Origin: Galbula dea
Taxonomy: Eukaryota; Chordata; Aves; Piciformes; Galbulidae
Length of the DNA: 64,000 bases
Assembly (NCBI GenBank): GCA_013399015.1
Contig: VWZX01000996.1
Span: 877,052 to 941,051, forward strand
Direction of reading: 5' to 3'
Below, piece after piece: positions 46,287 through 57,741 of this stretch (positions within the stretch are counted from its first letter, which is position 1; every line of letters starts with the position of its first letter). The notes under the pieces were generated by a model. The model saw only the letters and a program-made list of their open reading frames with translations, did no database searches and was not told where the DNA came from. The translations under genes and the position numbers were made by a program.

Positions 46287-49200
46287 ATCACAGGCTGTCA
46301 CCGTGTCCAGCTTGTGTGTGGGGGTAATATCCCACCTGAAGTGGAGGAAAGGAGAAGCATTAAGCTGTGAGACCCTCCCCAGGTTGACGTAAGCATGCTG
46401 GCTAAGCCAGAGGGAGGGCAGGGAGACTGTGAAACTGCTGGAAGGATGCAGATATGCTCCATCTGAGGCTGCTCTCTCCAGGAGAAGGGCAGCTGGACTT
46501 CTTTAAAGCATCTTTGGAATCGAAGTTTTCCCCACAAGAACTGGCAAGAGGGAAAGTTCTGGACTGCCCTTCCCTGGCCACCTCATCTTGGTTATCTAAT
46601 CATCTCAGAGGTGTGGGGAAGGTGGTTCCCGAGCCAAGGAAGAAGCTGTGAGCCCAGCTCAGCCACGGAGCTCAGCAGCAGCAATCCCAGCCCAGCTCCG
46701 ACACGCAGGACCTCTCCCCTCCAGCACACCCACCCCTGCCAGCTATGCAGCTCAAGGGCTCTCCAACTGCTGAACATGCTGACCCGAAATGCTGCCGGTT
46801 AGTCACAGCCTTGCTCTGCTGGGAGCTTCCTCCTGGCAAAGAGCTTCCTCTGCCAGCCTTCCTCGGGGGCCGTGGAGGTTTCGTGGCCGTGGGAGGTGCC
46901 CCCGTGCCTTCGGGGCACGCCCGGGTGTGTTCGGGCGCAAGCCTGGCAAAGCTCGTGTGGAGCAGGGCAGTGCTGGGGGCTGCAGCCACCGGCTATGTCT
47001 TCAACCACCCTGAGGTGCTGCAAGCAGCACCCCCACGCCCTCCTCTGCTGGTGGCAATGCACCTCTGCTGCTCATCTGGAGGCAGCCCGTGCCCCCAGCT
47101 CTGGCAGGACCTGGAGGGGGTAGTGGTCGGCTGACAAACAACCTGCCATGAAGGCTGCCGACAGCAAGACCTTCCCAGGCAGGGTCCTGGGTGGTGGAGG
47201 GGGCAGTTGTGCTCGCAGGGTGCTCTTCTGTCAGCAGGGAGAGGCCGAGCAGCTTACAAAAGGCATAATTACTTATGGATGTAAAGCATTAAGCTTCCAA
47301 ACTTTATGACACCACCAATTAGGTGTTTGCTTCACACACACCTCCCTTTCTCCAGGAGAGGAGAGGGCAACTGGGCTGTGGAGGCTGAAGAAAGGCAAAA
47401 CAGCCTCCGACACACACAGAGCCACGCAAGGGGATTTGCTTGCCAGCAGACAGAGGAGCTCTTTGTGCTGTGACCTGGCCACAGCACAGGAACAGGCTGC
47501 TGCCTTTTTCTGTGGTTGCAGCAGGATCAGGGAATTAGATCTTGAGATAAGCGAGGTGAACTGGCTGCTGCTTCAGAGCATTAGACCCTGAAAGAATTCC
47601 TTTGTAATTGGAATATGCCACAAAAATCAGATTTCAACACCCACACCCTGACAGATCCAGTCCTTCCAAGCAGGAGGAGTTTAGTATTTTGGTCTCAGCT
47701 TTGCATTATTTTATTGCTTCAGTTCCACTGGAGGAAGAGGTGGGTTTGGAACAGCAGTTCCCTCCATTCTTTAAATCTGGATAACTTTACAGCCAGAGCT
47801 TTCAGCTCTTGGGAAGCAGAGACACCAGCTGTGGTTTTAGCCTTCTGCAAGCCACAGTTTTACTGCCCATCTGAATTTTTTGCAGCCTGAAATACAAATC
47901 TACTCCCAAGCAACAGGAGACTCCTGCCTGCTTGATCAGCACTGCTGCAATGCTCCTCACTGCCTTCTGCCCTGCCACACAGATTCAAGAGCAAAACACT
48001 CCTGGGGAAGCGAAAGTCTTGCTCAAACTTGATGCCTGCAGCTGGAGCAGGCAGCTGGAGCCAGCATCTGCTGTGTGTGAGGCAGAGCCTGGGTGGTGAG
48101 CAGAGCTCATTTCTCCCCAGGAGAATGCCCACCACCACCAGCCCACTGGAAGAAACGATTTGCTCTCTTTCCATCAGCAGGAGCCACACAGCAGCTGCCA
48201 GGGCTTTGGCACTCGCTGAGCCCTGGCTCGTGGGGAGGCAAAGTTCAGCCACAGAAACACGAAGTTCCTTTTCCTGCCCACCAGTTCTCTGATGTGATTA
48301 TGGCTCTAACACATTCATCTGACAAGGGAAAGGTGTAAAAAAACCCCACCAGTGTTGAAATCTCCCAGGCTTCCTGATTCAGGAGGGTTTACCAGTGCCT
48401 TCCTTTTGCTGAGTAAGATGGCAGGTCACCACAAACTGAAAATACAACTGAGCAAGTCGATTCCAAGGCATGGCCCTTGAAAAGCTGATTTTTCCATGCC
48501 ATATGCATTGTCCTCCACTAAAATACTTTTAGAAGCAGTGATTCTTTTTGTTCTTATCCGAAATAAAAGGCCCCTTCACACAGCTTTCCTGACAGCTGCT
48601 CTAACTGTCCAGGCTGAGCCCTCAAACATCAAAGAGCTCCTGAGTAACAATTAATACTAATTGCTTTCCATTAAGGCTACTTTCTTTTAAGGCCAGTCCT
48701 ACTTCAAGCACTCTAGCAGGGCTCTCCAGCACTGGCAAAGAACCTTGGTGTTTTCTGTTGGGTAAAGCAAAGCAGCTGCACACCCTCGGACTTAGAGCTG
48801 CCAACAAAGGGCTTTGTCTGGAAACACGAAACAAAGCCAAACCCCCTCTGCAGGTACCATCCCACCTGCTCCTGCTCTGCAGCAGGATGGACCCCACCTC
48901 AGGGTGAAAGGAGTCGATGGTGGCAGATCTAGAGTTCCTCCTCTCTAAACAAGCAGATCAAGTGCAGATAGCAGCTGCCTGAGCTCTTTGTTATCCCCTG
49001 CAGAGGGTTTTTGCCCAGCAGCTGCTGGTCTCCTCAGCTTTCCTCCCGTTACCACCTTCAAACCTCCTCGTCCATCTTTGCTGGTGCCACCTCCTGCGTG
49101 ACAGCTCCAGCACTCTTGATCCTTCCAAAGCAGAACAGACCCGTAACCCCACAGGTACCCCTTCCCCCCTGGCAGAGGCACTCAGCCCACAGCTCATGCA

Positions 49201-51334
49201 GCAGCAAAAGGCCAGAAAGCAAAGGAAGAGAAGGAAGAGAGCTCATTAATGAGGTTTTGCTTTTCTTTACCAGGACGTCTGTAGTTCCACGCTGCCCGAA
49301 TCCTCGTCCTGCCTGTGCCTGTCCCAGGACTTCTTTGCTTTTCTGGGCTAACCAAACAGAGGCAGGTTACACATTAACTCACCTGCCCAGTGGAGATAAG
49401 GCTGTGGGGGTGCTCAGCAGGTGAGCCCCCAGCCCCTCAGCTGCAGCCTGCTAGCACCAGGGTGAGAGAAATTCATCTTGCACCCGTGCAAGGCACCTTT
49501 GCTCCTTCTCTAGGCTGGGGTTCACAGCGTGGCTGAGCCCCCAAAATAAAAATCACCTGCCCCAAAGCAGCCAGGTCCCTGGGTGCCTTTAGTAGAGCAG
49601 CTTTGCTCTGAGGCAGCACCAGCAGCCTGTTCCCGGGGAGGCTGCAGGCAGCTCTGCTCGGTACCACCCAGCTCACTCACTTCCCGGCTTGGCTGCTGTC
49701 CTCTGATGTCCTCAGCACCACGAGTTTCAGCGGAGACTCCTCGCTCTGACATCCTGTTCTGCCACATAGCTGCTCGCTGACATTCGGAGGAGCCCAATGC
49801 ACAGCCCTGACCCAAGCTCCTTCCTACCTAGCAATTAAATCCTTTGCTGGCTGTTTGCTCCCTGGGCTGCTGAACACATTGCCCCACAACAGGTTTATGC
49901 TCTTTGGTGGTTTCATGCAGGAGGTTCCTCTGCTCAGGCTAAGAGCTGGTTCCTTCCCAGCTCGATGCACACAGCCTCTTGCTAGAACAGGTAGATACTT
50001 GCACAGCACCAAATCTTGCCCAGAGACCAAAAGTTTGCCTCCTGCTGCTGTGTGCTGGGAGGGGATTCTTGTAAAGGCAGGCAAAAAGTCACTTGAAAGG
50101 GAAGCTTCAGTACTGAGCTTTCTCTGTGTGATAGAGGAAGAGGTGCCCAGGTTGTGGGCAGCTCTGGGGCTTGTTCTGCACCTCCTGCCCAGCTCCAGCT
50201 TCCTCTCACCCCTCCTGGCATGGTTCCATGCAGGCATCCAGCTCCTCTGCAGCTTCCTTCCCCATCTCTGTAATGCTGGAAACTCTTTCAGCAGGCAGAG
50301 TGAGGTCTGGGTGAAGTGGAAGCCCCTGAGATGTACATCACACACTCTCCTCACTCACACCAACACCTCCAAAACTGCTGCCAGGGCATTTCCTCCAGCA
50401 GCATCCCCTCTCTAAGGATGAGGGGATCACCTCTGCTGCCTCTCTCCAGGGTGAGGGTAAAGAAGAGCCCAACTACTCCACCTGCAGCACCCTGTGCTGC
50501 ACTGGGTGACATTGGCCCCAGCACCCAGTCTGCCCAGGGGATGCTGCAGAAGCAGCTGAAAGAGCTGCAGTGACTCATTCTTACCCCAGATTTGGGTTTT
50601 CCTGTTAAAATGACAGCTTTTCTCTCTGATAAACAATGCCCCTCCCCAGCAGAGGCTTGGATCTGCTCTGCAAGCTGCTCCTCCCTGAGTGACTACAAAC
50701 ATCCCAGCAGAGACCCTGCAGCAAACCTCCAGAGCTGGGTACAGGCACCAGGTTCATTCACCTGGCTTCAAGCTTCAGGAGTTTATTTTAGTATTTATTA
50801 ATTATTATTACTTTTTTTTAATACAAGAAGGTTGTGTTGCAACATGTGCTCCCTGTCACACAGAACAAGGAAGTGGAAGTATCAGTTATTTAAGGCCATG
50901 TTTAGGATGGAGAGAAAGCTGATGAGCCAGGAAGCACAAGAGATTTCCACCCTCAGCCTCACTGAGCCTCAGTTGTGCACTGCTATAAAGGAGAACATAT
51001 GCCCTGAGGAGCAAATCAAGAGACCCAACAGCTCCTGGGAGCCCCAGCTGGTCCTGCTCACCCATGCTGACCTGTCTGAGAGGCAAGAGATGTGAATGTG
51101 GCACATGCAGAGGATTGCAGCAACCCCAGCCACTGCCTGGGCACTGGGACAGCAGAGCTGAGCACAAGGCTTGGTGCAGGGGCTTCTGGAAGGGTGAACT
51201 GGTGTTGTGTTGGTTGGTGCAGCAGTCAGACAGTCAGGGTTATGCAGCCCAAAGAGCCAGCTGTGGCCTGGGGTGCATGCAGCCCTGCATTGCTAACCAG
51301 CCAGGGGAGGTGACTGTCCCAGGCTGCTCTGCAC

Positions 51335-51866
51335 TCCTGTGGCCTCACCTCAAGCACTGGCTGCAGTTTGGGGCACTACAGTAAAAGGATATGAAGTTGT
51401 TGGGAAGCATCCAGATGAGGCCAGGAAGATGGTGAAGAGTCTAGAGGGGGAAATGGATAAGGAACAGCAGAAGTTACTTGGTTTGTTGAGCCTGGAGAAG
51501 AGGAGGTTGAGGGGATCCTTCATTGTGGTCTGTAAATTCCTGAGGAGGGGAAGCAGAGGGGCAGGAGCTGATCTCTTCTCTCTGGTGACCAGTGACAGCA
51601 GCTGAGGGAACAGCATGAAGCTGAGCCAGGGTTAGGTTGGAGATCAGGAGAAGGTTCTTCCCCCAGAGGCTGGTGGAGCACAGGAACAGGGTCCCCAGGG
51701 CAGCAGCCACAGCACCAAGGCTGACAGAACTCCAGCAGCATCTGGCCAATGCTCTTAGCCACATGGGGTGATTTTTGGGGTTGTCTTATGCACAGACAGG
51801 AATTGGACTCCATGATTCCTGTGGGTCCCTCCCAACTCAGGACATTCTATGGTTCTATGAGGTTGC
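51335..51866 (+). repeat. CR1 retroposon, 3' part
   Basis: Contains GAGCCTGGAGAAGAGGAGG, GGGGCAGGAGCTGATCTCTT, AACTCCAGCAGCATCTGGCC and a terminal ATTCTATGGTTCTATGAGG. Confidence 0.9.
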
Positions 51867-53139
51867 ATTTAGCTCTGAGCTTGCTGGAAGAGAGAGAGCA
51901 AGTCAAAGGCAGAGGTGTTTTCCTACAGTGCAGTGTGGATGAGTAACCACTCCAGGACAGGGCAAAGATGTCCTGAGAACTCTGTGCTGACAGCAGTCAG
52001 CTGGGGAGAGCTTGCTGCCTGCAGGGCTCTGAGTGGGTCAGGACAATGTCACGATCCCTTAGGAGAAGTCTTGAGCTCCTCTGAATCAGAAGCCTGGAAA
52101 GAACCTGTTCTTTTTTTCCATGCTCTTCTTCCTCCAGCAAATATAAATAGCTACACCCCAAAATAAAGTGTGATTTCATAGACATGGTATGAAGTGTGTG
52201 CAGGGAGTCAAATGATGCAGAGAAAGCTCCACAAAGCCCTGGAAGGACTTTGGCATCTTAACAGAGCTGTGGTGCCTCACCCTGTCCATAAACAAAAGAA
52301 CACAAATGATTCAGGGCTGGCCCTGGAGGAAATGCATCCCTGGAGAGTCACTGGGAAGATACCTGCTCAGGTAACAGCCTTCAGGTGGCTCTGCAGGACT
52401 GGTGGGCACTTCCCTTAGGTCAGGTTGTAGGAACAGTTTGTTTGCTGACAATACTGGCTAGGTAATAACTGTTATTAGACAGAGTTGGGAGAAAGAATGA
52501 AACCTTCCTGTGGCTGTTAGCTGAGCAAGGATCCCTGTTCATGATCCCTGTCAGTTATTATCCCTATTTATTATCTCTTTCACAGAAGAGGTAGAGAACT
52601 GAGGTGCCTTCTTTCCATAGCTACCTTAGCACTGACTTTACAGCAGAAATGAGGAGGCAGCTCTCAAGGCAGAACACAGTTCCCCAACTTCTCCCCCAAG
52701 GCTTTAATTCAAACCAGCAGACAAGGGCACTGCCATCTTGGACAGCCTCATTTTGTGAACTCCCTATTGCATTCTCTTGGTATAGAAAGCATTGTGGTGC
52801 TCAGGCTCAGGCCAAGATTGATTTCAGGCAGTGTAAGGCATTTTTCTCCTGCCCAGCCCCAAGCAGAGCAGCCCCTGATGGCAGTCCTACAGCTGGAGCT
52901 GTAACATGCAGCAGATGTTTTGTCTGCACCATAAGGAGCTGTGATTTTCAAACCAGCAAGCTGAAAACCTTTTTTTGCTCCTCTTATGACAGAGTTTCTC
53001 TGCCCTTGCAGGGCTTATCCCAGGTAGGAGCAAGAGCCACCCTCTGCTGTGGGCAGGGAACTCAGGTGTATGTCAGTCTGAGTCCTCCAACACCCCAGGC
53101 TTGGGGCAGAGTGGCTGGAAAGCTGCCCAGTGGAAAAGG

Positions 53140-53300
53140 AGGTTGGACAACAGCAGCTGAAGATGAGGCAGCAGTGTGCCCAGGTGGCCAAGAAGGCCAA
53201 GAGCATCCTGGCTTGGATCAGCACTAGTGTGGCAGCTCAGATAGGGGAGGGATTGTCCTCCTGGACCGGGCACTGCTGGAGCCAGGCCTCCATCCCACAG
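53140..53300 (+). repeat. CR1 internal fragment
   Basis: Contains GTGTGCCCAGGTGGCCAAGA and AAGAGCATCCTGGCTTGGAT. It matches the 5' part of the copy at 61380 but lacks the 3' end. Confidence 0.75.
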
Positions 53301-55986
53301 CACCTATCCCAGAGCACTGGTCCCAGGATGCTGTTTTGCTGATACTTGTAGAATTAAGGGCAGGGAAATGCTGGTAAAATGGCACCAAAACCCCAGTACC
53401 ATTTACTCCAGTTTAAAAAAGGGAGATGGACTTTAAATGGACTGATTTCTTCATGTGCAACACCTTCTGTGTGGGAGAATCCCCTCAGCTTTCCTGGCTG
53501 GGGCGGGGGGGGGCAGCACCCCAGGTTACTTGTTCCTTGACAGAGTTAGTCAGTGTGTCAGAGGATCAGTGATTAGAAAGATGAATAACAGCAGCTCAGG
53601 AGACAGGTTTGTTGTTTTTGTAACCAAAAAGATTTTATTTTCTAGGCAACAAAAGGAAACACCAAGCAGTGACAGGGACACCTCTCCCTCAAGTGGAGCT
53701 GCTTCTCCCTTAGCAGATCTCCTATGCAAACAGGGCAGAGCAGAGCTAACCACTCTGGATTAAACCAAGCTCCTTTAAAACATTCTGCAATTGAGAAACA
53801 CCCCAAGGAAAAGGGAATTTTGACACACTTTCAGAAATCCATCCAGGACACTAAGCTAAAATCTGAGTCTTGCTTCCCAAGGTCAATGCATTTGCACACA
53901 TGGCAGGCAATAAATATGTAACTTCCACTCCTGCTTTCAGATACCCAAAGCTAATCACCTGGTACCCCTCTTGAGGTAGGTTTTGTGTCTGGTTTACAGG
54001 TGGCAAATGGTGAGGATCAGCTCCCTGTCCAAGGCTTCTCCCTGCCCAAGGCTTCTCCCCCCTTCAGGGTGAAAGCTGAGAACACAACTCAGGGTTGCCA
54101 GTCTCTTGGTCTCACTCCTAGACAGCATTTCCTCTCAAGTAGTTCTAGCACAGTGAAGTCTCCAAGCTCTTTTGAACTGTCAGCTATTTCCTTAGGTTTC
54201 TAAGCATCAACTTCTAGAAGAGCTGGTTTTAATGTTGGGGTTTGGGGTTTTTTTTGCCCCTCCTAATGACAGGCTAAAAGCAAAGTGAGGTTTAACACTG
54301 GAGGCTGAGTGACTCTGTAGGGAACTCCCATCAGCATCTTTGAATACTGAATTCAAAAGCAACCTGCTCCATAGTGCTCTCGGGTGATTTCTGTTCTCCC
54401 TGCCTAACTATTCATGCCTCAACTCAGCAAAGCACTCCTGTAATCATGTCCCTTCCTCACCAAGACCCTCCTGCACTTCAAGGGCCAACTGGGAGCCTCT
54501 GCTGAGACCTCCAGGGAAAGGTGAGCTGTCTAGAACAGAATTTGCTGCACTGGGACTTCTGGCAGGTGCCTGATGAATGGATGCTGGAAAAACTAGATGT
54601 GAGGTTCCACTTGGAAAGTGAGTTTCCTTCTGCCTCCATCCCAAGCTGCACTTTCTCACTCCCCACCTGTAAAAGTGCAAGGAAGGAAACTCCAAACAGC
54701 AACAGAAGAGCAGGCTAAGGAATACTGTAAATTCCACAGAAGCAGTCTGTGTTGTAGGCAGTTCACAGAAAAACAAATCCCCTTCAGTAATATGCACCTT
54801 GACAGCACCTTTTGAAAGACCTCAAAAAGCACTTTCCTATTCAGCCCCACAACCCTGCTGTGAAGTAAAGCTCTGTCACACCAGCTTCACCTCCCAACAG
54901 TAGAAGTAGGGCAGTTAATGCAGCTTATTGTGTGCTGAAGAATTCAACTGCACCCTTCATTATCAGAATTAAGGTCTTGCTCCTGAACAGTCACTGATGA
55001 CAAATCAAAGACATTAAGGCAGAATGAAGATGAAGACACTTCCAGCCTCCCCTCTGGGTTAGCAGCTCTTGTCCTTCTTAAAAAGGGCAACACTTGGTCT
55101 TGGCTGAGTGAGAACTAGACCTTAAAAGTGCTTATTTACAGTATTTGGAAACTGGTACAGCTTAGTAACACTGTGGCTGTGAGCTCAGCTATACCCAAGT
55201 CAAGTCTGCTTAAATGTATTTCACAGATGCAAATGCAATCATTTCCCTAACCACTACATTTCCCTCTTGCCAGCATTTCAGATACTAGTAGTATGAAGAA
55301 GAATCCAAAGTATTTCAGGAAACATGCCTGGGTTCTGATGCAGTGTAAACACCTGGTGGGGGGGGGGGGCTGATAAGTTATTTTTCAAGCAACTAAAATC
55401 TACCTACAGAGGATTAATAAGTTTATTGAACACTTAACCACCTACCTGTTAATTTAAAGAAGGCTATCTTAAAGCTTAAAGGCCATTTCTTTCTCTAAAG
55501 CCATGATTTCACACAAACAATTCAGCTGACTTCTGATGGTAACAGAGCACAGGGCAGCTCTGGAGAGACTCCTTCCACTCACAACTGTGCACCAAAGGAG
55601 CAGCCTCCTCTGCTGGTACATGCAGAGTCTGACTCTTAGGGTAAGTAATGCTGCTGTTTGTCTTTCCTAAACCCTTAGATTAATTCCATTACCCTAAAAA
55701 CACACTACAGAGAGATTACAGCAGCTTAGAGGCTGGATTTTACCCTAGTGTTGACCCCAGTTTTGTAGGTCTGCTCTGGTCACCTCCACAAAGAGAAGAT
55801 TCTTTCAGAAGTCAAGTCTGAGCTGCCAGCCTACCCCTCCTGCCAGAGGACTATCCAGCTGCACAGCAGAAGATCCCTAGCTCAAGCCCATCAGGAAAGT
55901 CACTGCCCATAGCAAACGTGTGTCTTGGCCATCCCTCGGTTCATTTGCTTCTCAAGCTTCAGGAAGGGAATTGTAGGGTTACATAC

Positions 55987-55993
55987 AGCTTAT
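55987..55993 (-). promoter_or_regulatory. miR-21 seed match in YOD1 3'UTR
   Basis: On the transcript strand ATAAGCT, a 7mer-m8 match to the miR-21 seed, 65 nt after the stop codon. Human YOD1 is reported to be regulated by miR-21. Function here is inferred. Confidence 0.35.
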
Positions 55994-56023
55994 CTGGGCA
56001 TCCAGAATCTCATTCTGGACTGG

Positions 56024-56031
56024 TGAGGTAG
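56024..56031 (-). promoter_or_regulatory. let-7 8-mer seed match in YOD1 3'UTR
   Basis: On the transcript strand CTACCTCA, a full let-7 8-mer site, 27 nt after the stop codon. A second identical 8-mer lies at 53972-53979. Function is inferred. Confidence 0.35.
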
Positions 56032-56057
56032 TTGATGGAACCATCCTCATGCAGGTG

Positions 56058-57474
56058 TCACACTTCTCCAAAGTTGGTGTGTCCAGTCTCCTTGGCATGC
56101 TCCCTGGCCTCCAGCTGGCCAGTCAGTCCCTTCTGGCACACCATGCAGCGCAGGGTAAAGCGATTGACGTCGGTGAACTGCCTCTTCCGCCTGGCTTCGT
56201 CTGCCAGCTCCAACGCCTGTGCCAGGACCACATCATCCGTGGTGGAGAAGATGGTCTGGGGAGGGATGTCCGAGTCGAGGACCCTGCGCTCCAGAGGGTC
56301 GTAGTGGATCCCGTCGTAGATCAGCAGGACTCTCTTGGTGTAGCCAGCGTCCTCCCCGAAGCGGTCGATCCTGACTGTCTGGGTGTCCACCACGCAGATC
56401 TCACACTGGTAGAACTTGGATAAGATGGACACCTCGATGGCTCCTCCCCAGGTCTCTTCTCTTCTGATCCAGTCACAATATTCCCTGTTTGTTTTCCCTA
56501 GCACTGCCTCGCAGTAAGACTCGGGGTCGCTGGCTACAATCTGGGCTATCAGGCTCCGCATCTCTGGAGCGCAACCCGGGTCGTACACGCCTCCCTCCAC
56601 CACGTAGTACACGCTGGTGAAGAGGCAGGAGTTATCTGCAGGCACGACCCTCCTGGCAAGCACAGGCACTGCTTCCCTAACCGAGTTAGACATCGTTCTC
56701 TTTGCCACTACAGGCGAGTCAGCCTCGGGTCTGGAGGGATCCTCTTCAACTATCAGAGTGTCGCCTGCCAGACACAGAAGGAGAAAGAGTCAAGAGAAGC
56801 ATGCAGACGGGAGTTAAAGATCCTGCTCCTTATACAACAGCACAACCTGGCTTCATTGTTATTATGAAGGATCCTGCTCGTTTTCCCCAGCACCGTGGTA
56901 GCCCGATGGAAAACAGCCTCGGTCAGAAGAGCCGGTAGCACCACAGCTACTGACCGAGCTCGGAGGTACTCACCTGCCGCGTCCCTGGCCCCTGACAGCC
57001 CTGTGCTTTTGCCTCCGGACCCCCGGGACGAGGGAAAAAAACACCACCGACGCTACCGGCGAGCAGAAAGCAATCCTGAGCCGGATGTCGACAGCTACCC
57101 CCGAGAGGCAGAACCGGCCTGACAACCGGTTGATGAGGGGCGTGCTGGGCCGCAGCCTCTTTTAATTAAGGTAATTGCAGCCAGCTGGGCAGTACAGGCC
57201 TCAAAGCACCGTCGCCAGTACCCGCCCCTCCACAGCGCAAGCTCAGAGTTCCCTCCCGATCTTCACCTGAGTGGATCCCGAGGTCACCGAGCCGCCTCTC
57301 GCTGTCGCTCAGATCCAAACTCCTCGGCGGGAAACCGAGCAGGAGACGCTGCGCCGGGGCAGGGACCCCGGTGAGGGCAGCCAGTGCCGCCTGCATGTCG
57401 CGGAGGCGAGAGTGGGCGGTAAGGCCTGGCAGCGGGTGAGTGCCGCTCCGGGCCTTGCAGCGCAGCCGCAGCAT
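56058..57474 (-). CDS. YOD1: Ubiquitin thioesterase OTU1
   Basis: OTU-family cysteine deubiquitinase that works with p97/VCP in ER-associated degradation. Two coding exons, 57474-57267 and 56764-56058 (phase 1, GT-AG), give 304 aa. The N-terminal UBX-like region (MLRLRCKAR to about residue 80) is followed by the OTU domain. Catalytic Asp113 and Cys116 lie in VPADNSCLFTSVYYV and His223 in YDGIHYDP. A C-terminal C2H2 zinc finger (Cys276, Cys279, His292, His298) lies in LRCMVCQKGL and HAKETGHTNF. The start at 57474 aligns with human MWRLRCK. An in-frame ATG at 57552 would add 26 Arg/Trp-rich residues but abuts a TCTCGCGAG promoter element and may lie outside the transcript. Head-to-head with PFKFB2. 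Confidence 0.95.
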
Positions 57475-57552
57475 CCTCGGCGGCGCCTCCCCGCGCCGCC
57501 TCCGCCACCGCCGCCGCCACCCGGCTTCCGCTTCCGGTCCAGCCCAGCCCAT

Positions 57553-57735
57553 TCTCGCGAGGCGTTATGCCACAGCTTCCCATTGGCCGGAGTGTAGCCA
57601 ATCACAGCGCTGGCGGCCCGGCGGGGGCAGGTGGAGGGGGCGTGGCCTGCGCTGTGACGTCAGCGCCGTGCGGTGCCGGCGCCGCTATTTACATCTCATT
57701 GACAGCTCTTCGCGTCTGTCGCCGGTCGGCGGCGC
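57553..57735. promoter_or_regulatory. Bidirectional CpG-island promoter of YOD1 and PFKFB2
   Basis: Fewer than 300 bp separate the two start codons. In order: a TCTCGCGAG element at 57553-57561, an inverted CCAAT box at 57582-57586, a direct CCAAT box at 57598-57602, a GC-box-like GGGGGCGTGG at about 57636-57645, a perfect palindromic CRE (TGACGTCA) at 57655-57662, and a weak TATTTACA near 57686. The surrounding 57200-57840 is a CpG island. Confidence 0.8.
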
Positions 57736-57741
57736 GGAGCC

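Larger units (their letters stand above)
46287..53390. other. Intergenic DNA between C1orf116 and YOD1
   Basis: No supported gene. A CpG-richer patch at 46860-46960, about 0.6 kb upstream of C1orf116 exon 1, may belong to that gene's promoter. Open frames at 46.7-47.1, 49.8-50.4 and 52.6-53.2 kb lack motifs and splice context. Two CR1 pieces and an A/T-rich tract near 50775-50822 are present. Confidence 0.5.
53400..56057 (-). other. Probable long 3'UTR of YOD1
   Basis: A 2.6-kb CR1-free, A/T-rich stretch directly follows the YOD1 stop. Minus-strand AATAAA candidates include 55422-55427 and one near 53633. Human YOD1 also has a long 3'UTR. Matches to let-7 and miR-21 seeds fall here. The true end is unknown. 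A run of a dozen G (plus strand) lies near 55361. Confidence 0.45.

Noticed and set aside
46672..47134. Overlapping frames upstream of C1orf116
   Set aside because: They fall in the CpG-richer presumed promoter region. Several frames on both strands are open at once, as expected from base composition.
49824..50415. Overlapping frames of 176 (minus) and 186 (plus) codons
   Set aside because: Both strands are open over the same GC-rich interval, without motifs, splice logic or a neighbouring exon; most likely chance.
52604..53227. A 207-codon plus-strand frame
   Set aside because: Its last part is a CR1 fragment and the rest has no recognisable domain.
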